Shown: one piece after another, positions 23,236-35,627 of the stretch
Layout of the letters: every line of letters starts with the position of its first letter
Position numbering within the stretch: the stretch's first letter is position 1
Assembly (NCBI GenBank): GCA_026182355.1
Contig: JAPFBL010001928.1
Location: 3,197,001-3,261,000 of the forward strand
DNA from: Hermatobates lingyangjiaoensis
Lineage: Eukaryota; Arthropoda; Insecta; Hemiptera; Hermatobatidae
DNA length: 64,000 bases
Direction: 5' to 3'
Position numbers and translations under genes: made by a program
Notes under the pieces: generated by a model
What the model saw: the letters and a program-made list of their open reading frames with translations, nothing else
Told to the model about the DNA's origin: nothing
Databases searched by the model: none

Positions 23236-23629
23236 ACCTCAAACCATTCTACTTTGTTTCAATGTTCATTTCTATCCATCTTAAAAAACGGTTTTTATTC
23301 AATAAACAAATCAACTGTTAATTAACAGTTTTATAAAATATACATTGTTCGAATTCCCTAAAATACTTACAGATTATAATCTGTTTCATTTAAAGAAATC
23401 AATAAAATCAGTTTTAAAAAATCAAGTTAAAAATACTATTTATAATGTATATTATGAAATACAACCGAAGGGAAAAAGAGCTCATTATTAAAAAATTAAT
23501 AAAATCCATGACTTTGTTTCTACGCCCTCAATTTAGCCTTCATGTTAAATATTATACAAAAGTTAGAAATTGTGTCCATTTTGTTATATAGTAACCATTT
23601 AATTAAAGTCAATTTATGAAAAATGAACA
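23236..23629. other. unassigned AT-rich sequence
   Basis: Nothing supportable. Confidence 0.4.
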
Positions 23630-23700
23630 GGCTGCCTGCATGCGACGAGGGTGGGGGCAGATGGCGCGTGCCCGACTACGAGGAGAGTGAATTATTAATG
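23630..23700. other. short GC-rich block
   Basis: GGGTGGGGGCAGATGGCGCG and adjacent words form a short, strongly GC-rich patch with a CAGATG E-box. Its identity is unknown. Confidence 0.25.
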
Positions 23701-23718
23701 TATATAAACAGACATGTA

Positions 23719-23719
23719 T

Positions 23720-23751
<32 letters not shown>

Positions 23752-23796
23752 TCTATGTTTTGTTATTGAGGGCTAGGTCAAATAAAAGAAAATAAA

Positions 23797-23827
<31 letters not shown>
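23719..23827. repeat. (CA)n and (TA)n microsatellites
   Basis: CA run at about 23720-23737, TA run to about 23750, and a second TA run at 23800-23827. Confidence 0.93.
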
Positions 23828-24688
23828 TCCTCAGATACGAATATAACTGCAATATGGGAGATTGTGAGCTCCTAGCCAATTCAAAATATATCGGTATGAC
23901 ATCGATCACACTCCCACGACGACGTTTTTTTTTGTGAATTATGAATATATATATTATAATGGCTCAGTATATTAGTGACAAATAAAATTTAAGAGCAAAC
24001 TTCTGGTCTATGTCGGCAGAAGCATATACAAGATATTTCTAACATGGCTAATACCAAAGGGACAACCTCTTGAACATAAAAGAACCTTTTAGTGATACTT
24101 GTAGGTACCAATTAAAACAGGACTTGCATATAGGTCTATTTATCCAAAATCTATGAAATTAATTACAGTAATCTAACGCAAGAATAAATATCACAAGTGT
24201 ACAATCTACCAAAAGTGAAATTGTGACCACAAAAGACTGTCCCTAGGCAGGTAGCTGTATTAACGCCTTGATTACAGTGATTAATTGTGAATGACTTGCT
24301 ACACACTCTAGACAATCAAGGATTAGATACACAAGGATATATTATACCTTATGTAGCAGACTTTCCTTTTTGTTTGCAGCAAATATTTATAGTTTTGTTA
24401 CAACTAAAAATACATAAAATAATCAACTTGAGTTTATATGAGTTTCATAATACTTCATCACAAAACTTGATATTGATACAACCAAAACTCATTTGATAGT
24501 AAAGTTAAGTGTAGGCTCCTCCAGATATAATTCTAATTTTCTAAGTCGTTTTTTGTGTTTTGTTTTCATGCAAAAAATGTTATGATCAAACAAATTGTTA
24601 TAAATAATATAATTACAAATATAATAATCCTGAAACAAAGATCTCTAATGTTCGGTAAAGAAATTTTAAATATATATACATATATATA
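23828..24688. other. unassigned sequence with dispersed-repeat fragments
   Basis: About 24250-24330 (CAGTGATTAATTGTGAATGA) matches about 31253-31300 (GTGGTGATTAATTGTGGATA). About 24487-24515 (ATAGTAAAGTTAAGTGTAGG) matches about 31710-31730. These are two parts of a dispersed element that also recurs near 9069 and 31874; its full extent is not resolved. Confidence 0.45.
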
Positions 24689-24879
24689 CACTTTTTCGAT
24701 GATAATACGATCCAAAATGGACAAATACAGTTCAATGTACATAAAGCAACATAGAGAAATTAAAAGTCGGTTGGGTTTCCCTCTCTTATCTCTCCTGAAG
24801 ACGGTTCAACCGAAAATTAGAGACTCTAAATGTGTGTTTTTAGTTTCTCTATGTTTCTTTATGTACATTGAACTATAAT
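24689..24879. mobile_element. family B fold-back element, compact copy
   Basis: The left arm starts ACTTTTTCGATGATAATACG and GATCCAAAATGGACAAATAC, then GTTCAATGTACATAAAGC. The right arm ends TTTATGTACATTGAAC as its complement. The right arm carries a hammerhead-like unit at 24791-24823 with a 4-bp TCTC/GAGA outer stem. The left arm lacks the unit. Confidence 0.75.
24791..24823 (+). ncRNA. hammerhead-like ribozyme motif, family B
   Basis: TCTC (24791-24794), CTGAAGA (24795-24801), a hairpin with CGG...CCG, GAAA (24812-24815), the AATT palindrome (24815-24818), A at the would-be cleavage position (UUA, allowed as NUH), and GAGA (24820-24823), which pairs with TCTC. The order is that of type I hammerheads with a reduced stem III. 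The helix II junction has one extra base. Activity is not shown. Confidence 0.5.
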
Positions 24880-25519
24880 ATATATATGTATATAGTACAA
24901 CCTTAATACAACATTTTTGGATGGACTATAATCAATTATAAAAACTTAAACTGCTGAAATGTCGCAAACTCCAGTATGTTGATTCTAAGTAATCAGTTTT
25001 GATATAAACAACACTGTCTACTCTACAGCCTCAGCTTCGACAGAGCCCTCTGGGATCTTTATCTGTCTTAAGGAAATCCTGCCGTTAATTCCTTGGTTGT
25101 TTGGACTGCTGAGATTCCTCGCCTGCCAAATGAAGCCATACTTAGAACTGAGTTAATTCAGTAAACTCTATTCAATTTCCATTTCTAATGAATATAATAA
25201 TCAACTCAAATATTTGTCCATTCATCTCTTCCAGCAGTCATAATTAGGAACAGTGTAAATTCATTTAGGCTAATAATTTGTCCCATTTCTTTTCGTTATT
25301 AGTATAAAAATCTATAGCATCCATATATTTGTAAAATTGTTGAAATTACATATATTTGAAAATGGTCAAGCCTTTTCCATGATACAATCATTTTTAATCC
25401 TTAGTAGAACAATTGTACTTGATGACAACATCAACTAAGTAGAATCCTGCAGTCCAGAGTTCTGGTAATATAATATAAACTCCTGAGGTTATAAATGTTG
25501 TTGATTAGTTTAAATAGGG
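24880..25519. other. unassigned sequence with GC-richer patch
   Basis: About 25025-25140 is GC-richer and complex (for example CGACAGAGCCCTCTGGGA, where AGAGCCC/GGGCTCT-like words pair imperfectly) and could be a non-coding element. The rest is AT-rich. Confidence 0.3.
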
Positions 25520-25735
25520 GCGGACTTTTAACTGAACATAGTACAACAGATCTGCACAAAGATAGACAATGACGTAACTCAGTTCTATATTTCGACAATC
25601 ATCATCATCAGGAGGTGAAGTGCCCCAAGGGGAGGCCTGATGACTGAAGTCTAACAGCGGCCAAACGATCGTATATAGCCGGTGATACCACCACAACCCA
25701 AAGCGAAGAGGGTGGGGGAAGTGAATAAAGAACAC
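25520..25735 (-). mobile_element. family C element with hammerhead-like motif
   Basis: On the minus strand, CTCCTGATGATGATGATTG and then TCGAAATATAG (about 25614-25586) have the family C order. CTGATGA is intact, GAAA is intact and ATAT is the short palindrome. GC-rich internal sequence follows to about 25715. The terminal block near 25530-25575 is diverged. Confidence 0.5.
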
Positions 25736-26524
25736 AAATAAGAAATAGTAAAGAATAGAAAAATATTGATATTTTTAGTAAAAGCTAAAAAAAAAAATAC
25801 CTGTGCTCTCGGTCTATGATTCTCTCGTTTGCTCTCTTCCACAGTTTCTCTCTCCGTTGAAACTTTAACTTCATAAAGTTTAATTTGGACCTGGAAAAGT
25901 AACGGATTCCTGATAAATATACTTTGTTATTAGAAGATTGTATATACAGATATTATGACCCACCCAAGTTATGTAGTGACAATTCTGAATACACTACTCC
26001 CAAAAGCTTGGACGCTACTACCATCTTTTTGTTGCCAAGCAAAAGGAAAAGACTTCGGCAAACCAATTAGACAGTAAAACACTGAATTAAATGTAAGATA
26101 CATGCATGAAATGTGGCAACTAGCTGAACGAAGGTACAGCTAGTACAGATGGCACTGAACCATGGGTTCAGTAACAAGTTACAACTAGGATATTGGTAAT
26201 AGACTGCGGGTCATGCACAACGCTACCAATATAAACCACACAATGAAATAATTTATTTTCTTTATGGGAGAATATTTAAGTTAACAAGACAAATGTACGA
26301 CAACGTAAAAAACTTGAACAATATTGAGTAAACTCGCTATCAATGTTTCTTTAAGAGTAGTAAATACAATATAGCCTATTGAAGTCTCTTACTAGTTATT
26401 AATAAAGCTGCATATATTTCAAGCAGAGAGCGATACCGAGTTTTAATTACAGATGAAAATGGTTTTTCACATAAATATTTAGTTGAAAATTGAATCAAAA
26501 TGTCATGAAATATAAAGGGAAGTC
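25736..26524. other. unassigned sequence
   Basis: About 26130-26220 contains several short inverted words (TAGCTGAACG, GTACAGCTAGTACAG, GAACCATGGGTTC). No gene or element boundary could be set. Confidence 0.35.
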
Positions 26525-26745
26525 ATTATTTAACAATGGTTCACCAGTGGTCCATGAACGACAGATTAGCGACCTGTGTTCAAGAGTATAGGCTCCCAGA
26601 TAACATGGTCACCATCTCTCACCGCCCATGTGGCTCGCACGGATACCAGGCCACCTCGCGTCGAATATCCCTAACTATTCCTTGGGTTTCACCCTCTTAA
26701 AGAAAAAACGAACCCAGGAGGGCGCCCAGGGATACAGTATATGTA
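26525..26745 (+). mobile_element. possible second tRNA-related SINE
   Basis: GGTTCACCAGTGGTCCATGA (about 26539-26558) resembles an A-box region, and CCTGTGTTCAAGAGT (about 26573-26587) a B-box. GC-rich sequence continues to about 26745 and is unlike the main SINE family. No second copy was found in the window, so this could also be a unique GC-rich element. Confidence 0.28.
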
Positions 26746-26754
26746 GAAATAATG

Positions 26755-26875
26755 TTTAAAGTAAACACGTGATACAAAAGATAAAAAAAACGCGTAGTCA
26801 AAACTACAATAACAATTTAGAAAATAGAATTAAGATCTTTTGTAGAAATAACTAACTAGATCTATTCTATAACAG
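26755..26875. mobile_element. family A remnant, copy A5
   Basis: TAAAGTAAACACGTGATAC, CAAAACTACAATAAC, TTAAGATCTTTTG and a short complementary AGATCTATTCTATAAC can be aligned to the left and right arms of family A. It is highly diverged and lacks the central motif. Confidence 0.45.
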
Positions 26876-27279
26876 GCATAGATTTTACATCTGGATTCAA
26901 AATTCCTTACTTATGTCTAGAAAATTTACTTTTTCATTTTTCTGTTTTGTTAATGGGATTATTGTAATTTAATACACTACTTACTCTTTTCTATAATATT
27001 TATTTGAATAAATTGGCAGGAAGTGGAATTAACAGTTAACTTTAATATAATGTCAGGTCCCCTGCTGGTTCCTTGGCTACTCTCTGTGGACAAATATAAT
27101 AACTAATACTGCACAAAACCTTCGTTTATAATAGTGTAGATATCATAGGTAAAAAAAGACCTCCTCCCCCCCTCCTTGACATTAATCGCATTCCAAGTAT
27201 ATGAACAGTGAATGAATTGAAAAAAAACTTGAATAATAATAATGATTTATTAAGGATAGTAATAGTCTGGCCCCATCTG
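26876..27279. other. unassigned AT-rich sequence
   Basis: Nothing supportable. Confidence 0.4.
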
Positions 27280-27460
27280 ATTTGAAAGATTTGAAGCGCT
27301 GTAATCGCATTGGTGACCGCGAGATTTGATTGGCTGCGAAGCAAGCCGAATCCCTTTAGCCAAAGCCAAATGCAATTTCCATAGGAACCCCTTTCCCCAG
27401 GCCTTCCATTGACTTTTATGACTAGCCTTCTCTCTGGGCAAGATTTAAACACCATCTCAC
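27280..27460. other. GC-richer complex island, candidate non-coding element
   Basis: A block with GGTGACCGCGAGATTTG, GCCAAAGCCAAATGC and CCTTTCCCCAGGCC. It is distinct from its flanks and not a known repeat of the window. A 109-codon minus-strand frame crosses it but has no recognisable domain. Confidence 0.3.
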
Positions 27461-28460
27461 TCTCCTTGCCAGTCTTACTTTAATTTGCTTTCGGCTCCTC
27501 TTAATCTACTTGAAGCATACCAACTCCAAAATACCTTACAATCTCTTTACTCAATTAAAATCACTCCCTCCCCCCACCCTTCTCTCTGTCCTCTTTTAAA
27601 ACTGTTTGTCCTCCCAAACTGACTCAATTCAATTCCTTTCAAAATAAACACTTTTTCTTTTCTTTAATATAAATGTCGAATTGACATAATCCAATGGGAT
27701 TTTTTTCTTTGCAGAGAAAAAAACTCCTTCATTGATGTTTAAAACTAAAGTTTGCCTTTAATGTTTAAACTCCAAATGCATTAGAACAAGGAAGAGCAAA
27801 TTTTATCAAAATACTGTTGTCTTATAAACTTTATTCGGCAAGGACTGCTTGATATTTATTTTATATTATTGATGAGTAATGAATGATTCATTTTCAGTCT
27901 TTAGAAGACATTAAATAATTAGTTAGGCAATGAATAATTATGAATAATTAATGTAACTAGGATCCATTTAACAAATAATATGCTTGATAAAGGAATTTAC
28001 AATTCCCATTGCTTTCTGTATATTTACATAATTTATTTGCAGATGTGCTGAAACAGTTTCTCTTTTTGTCTCAAAAGTTTACGGGGTGCAAATGAACTTG
28101 TTTATGAGTAGTTTAACATGTTTTCAAAACTTTTCTTAAACCAACATATTTAACACGTTTATGCAATGTCGTTATATAACTCAATCTTATAAAGAAGTTT
28201 TATTTCCTAAACAATTGTCTAAGTAAAATAAAATTTATTAATTGTTAATTCAAACTATAGAGGTGCAGTATTGAAGAGTAAACTTTCTTTGGTTATAGTG
28301 AAAAATGATCGATCGATCATCAGCTAGCTAATAAGAGAGGGTCTTATTATATTGATCGTGGCGGTTCCAAGGCATCAGGAGTTTACAGGAGCTTCCTGGT
28401 GGTCTAGTTCTCTCAAACTGTTAAGAGAGCAGCTTGTACTCTGTTTGTACTCTGATCTAT
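27461..28460. other. unassigned AT-rich sequence
   Basis: Contains CGATCGATCATCAGCTAGCT (about 28308-28327), a local palindrome-rich patch. No gene. Confidence 0.4.
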
Positions 28461-28776
28461 TGGTTAGGTTAGCTTCCAGTGGCCACGAGAAAAAATACCA
28501 AGCCTAAGATTGGCTCTTTGTGGTATCACACAATTGACACTCTACTTTCTTTAGGAGTCCTAAGTTTTGCCGAAACCAAGTGTGTTTAGAGTGAAACCTT
28601 TAACGATTACCTCACATCGTAAATGTCAATATCGCCGGTTTAACATCCTCTCAGAGGGATGACCTACTCAGGTTTCTTTCATCTCCTGCTTAATTAAATC
28701 AAAGGTCTGAGTGGGTGTCGGACACCCCATCTACCGTCAAGAGGCGAGCACGTAAGTCACTGGGCTACCCTGACCT
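28461..28776 (-). mobile_element. tRNA-derived SINE, full length
   Basis: On the minus strand the head starts GGTCAGGGTAGCCCAGTGAC (28775 downward). This is the A-box region, followed by ACGTGCTCGCCTC and a B-box-like segment near 28715-28700. The body matches the copies at 554 and 59292 (AACATCCTCTCAGAGGG on the plus strand near 28645; GGAGTCCTAAGTTTTGCC near 28554). The 3' end is the telomere-like TAACCTAACC (28462-28471 on the plus strand as GGTTAGGTTA). Transcription would be by RNA polymerase III from the internal boxes; mobility would need a LINE partner not seen here. Confidence 0.8.
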
Positions 28777-30552
28777 CTAAACTTGCTGAAAAGTTTTTAA
28801 TTCGTTTTAATAGGAGTATGAAAACTATCACCAACACAGTATCACCAAGCTAGCCATGCGACACTTATAGACAAGTACTATTGAGGATTGAGAGGTACAA
28901 AGGTATCCCCTCTTCGTAACCGAGGCAAGCAGACTACCGACCAACTCTTCAGAAATTAAAAAAGACCAACCATCATGCAACATTACTTATGGACATCTAA
29001 ACAATAGAAAGTCATTCTAAAATAAGACTAGGTTCTTCCATCCAATTATTCGTTCTTGTCAGTGAAAAAATATATATAAATGAACCTGCTGCTCTCAGAA
29101 ATTCTGCTATTTAGTTCATTTTGTCACATTTTCGTACTTCATTATCTTATATGCATGCTGTTTTACGTTTCAGATGTTATTGTGAACGCTTTTTATATAA
29201 TATATTGTACAAAGAAGTACACTTCAGTAAAAGTACATTTCTCATCTACGTCAGTAGTTTTATTCTATTCTGCACTTCTTGCTCTGCATTCCTGGTAATC
29301 TTGATTTTTGAACTAACAGAAAAAACGAGAAATATTATTTACTTGTCAGTAATTACTTAATAAAGGAAGCTGTAAGTTTTCAAAGAAGTTACGAAACAAA
29401 TTATTACTGGAGTCCTTAAATATAGATCAAACATTATGATGAACTATTACAGATTACGCACTTGGGACTCAGACATAGTAAATGACTATATGGCTTAAGT
29501 CATAATTCCAATTGAATTCCTTTGAGACTGATGGAATGATGAAAGCATTGAACTGAATAAGTTTTAAAGTCCCTAAAGTCCATTTAAACTTTTTTTTTGG
29601 TCGTAACTGTACGTGGATGGTTGGGTGGTTGTATGGATGGGTGGATTTTGCTATATCTCCAAAGTATGCGTAGGAGATAGACAGTGTGTATGAAAATGTT
29701 TGTGGGCACGTTATAGGCCACACCTCAAACACCCGTTTATTTTTGAAGTTTACAATGTACTAAAATAGGCCCTGAAGTGTAGATGTGCTTTATTACCTTT
29801 TAACCAATATTCATTTTGGGGAAGCCACTTTTTTGGTCAAAACGTGTTTTAGACATTTTTTTTTCACCTAAACCGCTAAATCAGTGCTGATGATTTTGAA
29901 TTATTATGAAACTGCCAGGAGCAGTGTTGAAAAAACATCAGATTTTTTCATAAACTGATACATATTTTTTGCAAATAAATATGACTTATGATTGATCTTG
30001 AAAAGTTACAATCCACACTGTTGGTCGGATTATATTAAAGCTATACTCTAAAGATGGCAGCTTTCGAGAGGATAAACTGATTACTTTTGTCTTGAAATTA
30101 TATAGACAAATATAGGCTTTGTAGTCTATTTCATTATTTTAGGATAGTTTCTGTATACTAGTTGATTAACTACAGAAAAATGAAGTTTTGAACAAACATT
30201 TTTCTATAATTAAAATTAATTTTACAATTAAAAAAAATGTTAAAAATCCTGATTATTTCAAAGAGCTATATATCTATAAAAACTGAAATCCCAACTTGAA
30301 CTTATAGGTTACCTGTTTTTTTTTTTATCAGAATAATGTCAAAATGAATCGTTATTTTAAATTTAATCAATTAATTTTAAAATATTTTAATGTATTAGTA
30401 TTATATCTTAGAATATTTAATTCTTAAAGCTATAAAAGTTAATTAAATCAGCCGCAAATTTTATTATATTTTTCAGTTTGTAATGAATAGTTATCTAACA
30501 ATACTGTTGTAATCAATCTTTATGCTACATTCTTTTTCAAATTTTATAGTAA
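28777..30552. other. unassigned sequence
   Basis: Mostly unique AT-rich sequence. About 29610-29650 holds a short GGATGGTTGGGTGG tandem. The frames at 29080-29360 have no domain. Confidence 0.4.
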
Positions 30553-30680
30553 TATGGTATAGTATAGTATATTACTATATAATTATATATATATATATAT
30601 ACACTATATATAAACTATATATACTATATACTATATATTACTATTATATTATATAGTATATAGTATAGTATATAGTTTAT
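30553..30680. repeat. TA-rich palindromic repeat
   Basis: Alternating TATAG/CTATA words around a TA run form several overlapping palindromes. It is likely a hairpin-prone AT satellite or a decayed TA microsatellite. Confidence 0.85.
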
Positions 30681-33600
30681 TTTGGTGTTTTATATTGATG
30701 CTTGGAAAAGGTACTTTTTCGATTATGACACTCTTGCTAAAATTTAAGGCAATTCATAGATGATCCAATGAACTTATATTTTTTTTGTTACCTACGCTTT
30801 TCTACGTATATTTATTTTATTACCTTAAGTACTAGAAGAGTGATATTTTTTTTAAAAAAAAACAACCATTTAGTCCTCAAGTAGACCTAATTATTCTGCG
30901 CTGTAATCATATGAAGTTTTTTTTTTTTTTTAATATAAACAAGGCGCTATCTATTTCAAGTACAAGTTATCAGAGTCAGTTCAAAGAACCTTGGTTAACA
31001 AAATAAAACATTCTTTAAGTTTTAAAGGAATCATTCTGTGCCTGCTTCTTGAAAATTAAAGGAGCTTTTGATTACACGCTTTAGAATCCTGTGATTTAAA
31101 ACTAATATGGTATATACGAGTAGATGATTTATTCCTAGAATAGATTACAACAATCTAACAGAACAATAGTTAATGTAAATACCGGATTTGGCACAACAGC
31201 CATTGTGCCTACTAGCGACTGCTCTAAAGGAAGCGTGTTGTCGCCACTATTGTGGTGATTAATTGTGGATAACCTACTATGTACTGTAAATAACCAATGT
31301 TTTGATATGCAAATGAACTTATTATTGTAAGAAGAGTCATGCTTGACTGTATTACCTTTTAGCTTATGTTGTATGATTTTCATATTGTCAAGTTAAAACA
31401 TTCCTTATTCCTTTTTGCAAAAGAAATAATGCAGGTTTGAAATATTTATTTATTGAAAATACTCAACTAGATATCTCAGATCTTCCCAAATACTTTGAAA
31501 TCACTTTATATAGAAGACTTGTCTTGAAAAGCTTTGTAACAAATACAAAAACTGTTTTAGTCTCCGTAAAACAATAAAATCATTACATTGATTATGTATC
31601 AGTTTTATAATATTTCTCAGGGAAGTTTGATATTATGTTTACATCATAAGAATATTAAAATAAAACTAAAACCCAATTGATTTTCAACGTGTTTTACATT
31701 ATGTTCAGTTATAGTAAAGTTGAGTGTAGGCCACTTCAGATTTTTTCCTAACATTTTTGCGTTATATGTAAACATTTTTTGAATTTTACTTGATTCTTAA
31801 AGCTTGGATACCTTGGTCACTACGTTTTGGGGGATTATAAAGGCTGCCTTGAGCAAAGTGTGCCAAGACACTTACTAAGCTGATTGATTAATTGTTAATA
31901 ATCTACCCAAAATTCTAAATAATCAAGTTTCGATACAGAAGTGTGTTCAGATGATCTTATTTTAAACAGAGGTTTGATTCTACTGCTTTTATGGTTGTGT
32001 AACATACTGTCCATTGTAGTGAATAATAAATAAAAGTCCAAATATAAATCCAGATCAATTTTGCGATAAAATTTTATATGGTTCGTATTCTAAAAAAATG
32101 ACCAATAAAGTTGGTATTTCGAGTATCAGACAGTCCGGCTACTCTAAAGACATTGAAATCCATGGTTTTGGATTCAAAATGAATGCCTAAATGAAAATAA
32201 TCTCTTGAGAATCTAGCGATTACAAATAAGTTAACTCCATGGAGTACCTGGTGGCTATAGGTATACAGCAGAGTGAGACAGTGGACCGGCTTGGAACGGT
32301 TTTGAACCACACATGGAGGCAACACACTCCACCTTTCTCAAGGATTCTATTAACGATGGATGAAGAATGGTGCAGAAATATTTTGACTGTACAATCATAT
32401 CAAAATCAATATAAAACATTCATTTTAACTCAACTAAACTTTGTTCTGAAAGTAATAAATATTCAAAGGAGTGAACTAAAATATATATGAATTTCTAACT
32501 GGCCATTATGAATTTAACTACCGCTTATGAAAACTGCAATTAATATCGGACTATGAATGCAATCTCTGTCTGGAAGAGATAGAAACTTTTGAACACATTA
32601 TATGTCAAAGGGGAAGATTATTCTCTATGAACAATTATTAAATTCTATAAAGTCGATTTAAAGTTAATCTTTGGAAAAACAAACAGAACAACAATGGGCG
32701 TAGTTGTTGAAAATGAGCCCCTCAGTTTAATAATAAATCAGTTTTTCTAGGACAATGCATCGAATTTTGTTATAACTATTACAATGAATATAGCCTCATT
32801 AAAACAAAAGAAGTCATGGAATTGAATGTCTTTGGGTCTGATAGTACTTTAAACGCAGTATTTTATTTATGTTTTCACGATAACCACAGAAAAAAAAAAC
32901 AAAGCTAAATGAGTTTGATTTTATGCTTTATGATTTTATGCTTACTTATAGCATGTTGAATGTAGTCTACTTGTGATTTGATTAAAATGGCATTTGGTAG
33001 GATATGGCATCGAGAGTTGTTGGGTATCTGACCTTGAGGATGGACCAGTGAATTGAGATTATTTTCTGTTGAAGAAGCGCTTTTAAGAAGAAAATATCAA
33101 CATGGCAACCAGACAAGAAAAAGCAAAGTATAAACTCAGTTATCAAAATGAAATGGTATATGAAGGGAGACTGAAATGTAATGAGATATCATTTTTCATA
33201 AGTAATATTAATTATTCCAAATTATGTACGGAAAAAATACATCGTCACTTCCACTTCTGATAACTTGTAATAGCAGAAAAAGTTATTAAGACAAGGGTGT
33301 TGGTGTTGCATTTGACTTTTGAAAGCAGGTTACAAAGTGTTGTTAGTTTAAGGACAAATGGCAATGGTAAGTCATAGTGCAAAAGTTAGCATGGTCAGCC
33401 ATTTTCAAAAAGCATCGTTACTCGGATATGTTTTCAGTGGTTAAGCAACTGTCATGTACATAGAAAAACTAAACTATGTAAAGAAATAATTTAGTAATAA
33501 AAACAAGGAATGTTAACTTCTGTGTTAACTGGTATATGCTGTATAAATATGTGAATAAGTAGAAATAAATGTAATGTTTACCTTTCATTTTATATTACCT

Positions 33601-33819
33601 TTCCATTAATTAGAAAATGAATTTACTTTTACTATAAACTTGTTTAGATTTAATTTAGTTAAAGAAACTTTACGGAATCTGTATGTTTATAAACTCTCAT
33701 TTTGAATACCGAATAAAGCAAATTGGGCAAAGGAATAAGTAACGAACTGCAAATTAGGTATTGTAATACTTGATTGCGATCAACTTGTTACAAGTTTGAG
33801 AGAAGAATCAATAAAGGAG
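30681..33819. other. unassigned sequence with dispersed-repeat fragments
   Basis: About 31190-31310 and 31700-31930 match fragments near 24250-24515 and 9069 (see those entries). About 32070-32490 carries two opposite 83-codon frames. Neither has a recognised domain, and both may be chance. No gene is supported. Confidence 0.4.
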
Positions 33820-34080
33820 AAGCGCGAGTGAAGACGAAAAGGGGCTATGAAGGTGGCCCTAACAAAGCCCTAGTGGATGGACAATGAAGCGAGACTAACA
33901 ATTCAAAGGGAAGCTGATCATAAAGGGCTCTTGGAGGCAGGACCAAAGTCCGTTACAGCTGTTAGCTCCAACGTCTCAAAATTAATTCTCGTCTACTTTA
34001 CTTTACCACTGGATCCTATTCGAAACGCTTACCTGCTCTTTAGCGAAACCAATCCTTACATTATATTACCTTTATAATAT
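33820..34080. other. GC-richer complex island, candidate non-coding element
   Basis: GACGAAAAGGGGC, GAAGGTGGCCC and GGACAATGAAGC form a compact block of mixed composition, with a SOX-like ACAATG word and CATAAAGG. A 66-codon frame overlaps it (33877-34077); I give it little weight. Confidence 0.28.
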
Positions 34081-34099
34081 AGGTAATTTTAGCTCACGT

Positions 34100-34560
34100 T
34101 TGAAACATTATTTACTTGCCTCTGGTAGACAAGTCTGCTAACTGTTAAACATATTCCCTGTCTCTATCACTCCTCTTGCCACTCTCTCATCCACCTTCAA
34201 CATTTATATCATCTCTGTCTCTCTATTCACTCTTCTTTTCTCTGTTTCGCTCAGTTACTTTTCCCTAAGTTGGTCTTTGTCGTTGCTTTTCTTTCTCTCC
34301 TGGTCTCTAAAGCTCTATCCTTTCACTTATTCTCACTCCATCCTCCTTTCTTTTTCTCTCTCCTCACTTTCACTCTAATTTTCTTTATTTTTAACTTGTA
34401 TATTTCTATTTTATTTCATATTTCCGTCTACACCTTCTTCGTCCAATCAATCAATCGTTGACACATAACCGCATGTAGACTCTTTCAATCTCTCCGTTTC
34501 CTTTTTTTATAATAATCGTGCCTTTTTGTCTGTTACTTCTTCCTTTCTTCTCACCTGTAG
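34100..34560. repeat. pyrimidine-rich tract
   Basis: Long C/T-rich region on the plus strand. The Phe/Leu/Ser-rich frames over it are compositional artefacts. Confidence 0.7.
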
Positions 34561-34785
34561 AATTGTGCGAGTTTCTTTCATGTTCTTCCTTGATCACTAT
34601 TTGGCACAGTTTACTGTTTCAATCTCTGTTGTTCTATCATCGTCTATCAACTGCTTGTTCTTATAGTTTTCTAGAATACTGCGTTTGTAGGAATGGGATA
34701 GAAGAATATGGGATTTTTTGTGTTATTGTTTATTATTGTTAGGATCTTTACGTTACATTACACTTGGCTTGGACCGACTACATCA

Positions 34786-34809
34786 CCCCCCCCCCCCCCC
34801 CTCCCCCCC
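34786..34809. repeat. poly-C tract
   Basis: A run of about 16 C followed by T and seven more C. This is unusual in such AT-rich DNA and prone to sequencing error. Confidence 0.95.
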
Positions 34810-35568
34810 ACATACACACACAGGTACAAGTCCATGAAAACTTGTACTTACAATTCCTAATAGTCTCGCGCTTCCAGGACACAAGACCTACAGCCAGCTT
34901 GATCCATTACTTGGGTATCGCCTAATAGTTAATCATTGGTCTACTCCTAGGACAGAACTGAAGGTGAGTGCTTACAACAAAAACTTCATATTTTCCTACT
35001 TTTTGAAAAAAAAAATAATTAATACATAAATAAATAAACCGTATAAACGGGATAACGTATTCTCTGTTATACTACTTACAAGTATATGTACTCAAAATTT
35101 GTTCAAAAACCATGGGGTCTATTTTAATCATTTCCCATTACTTCTGACTAGATAAAGACACTTCACTATGATACTGAAAGTCTATGAGCAGACCATTTAA
35201 AGTAGACGTTAATGCATTAGTTGATAATGGGTTTTCAAGGATGCCTCCTAGCTTAATGGCCACTTTAAAATATTATTTACATTATACTTAAATTGTGATT
35301 ATATTATATTGTGGTTTGAAATACAAAATCATTTCTAAGAAATGACATCCATTAAATCATATTTTTAATAAAATAGAAAGGTTTATTTTTAAGGTTAAAC
35401 CTTTTTAATATTTTTCTTTAACTTTAAACAAAAGGATGATGAAAATTAAGTTTCATTCCTCTTCTGTTTTTTCGATTTAATTATTGTATATCTTATGATC
35501 ACCGTAATTATTTTAAAAAGAATTCAATATAGTGAACACACTTTTTTACTATACACTAAGCAAATCTT
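34810..35568. other. unassigned sequence
   Basis: Nothing supportable. Confidence 0.4.
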
Positions 35569-35627
35569 CATATAAAGGCATCAATTTCATATAAAGGCAT
35601 CAATTTCATATAAAGGCATCAATTTCA
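35569..35627. repeat. 19-bp tandem repeat, three copies
   Basis: The unit CATATAAAGGCATCAATTT occurs three times without change (35569, 35588, 35607). Perfect identity suggests recent expansion. Confidence 0.95.

Noticed and set aside
32074..32490. Opposite 83-codon frames
   Set aside because: Neither has a recognisable domain or splice context; overlap on both strands suggests chance. Left as unassigned.
33060..33115. Hammerhead-like words (CTGTTGAAGAAGCGC, GAAAATATC)
   Set aside because: The CTGANGA core is changed, no outer stem pairs and no inverted partner is present.
34270..34742. Phe/Leu/Ser-rich frames resembling membrane proteins
   Set aside because: They lie on a pyrimidine-rich tract, which gives hydrophobic codons by composition.
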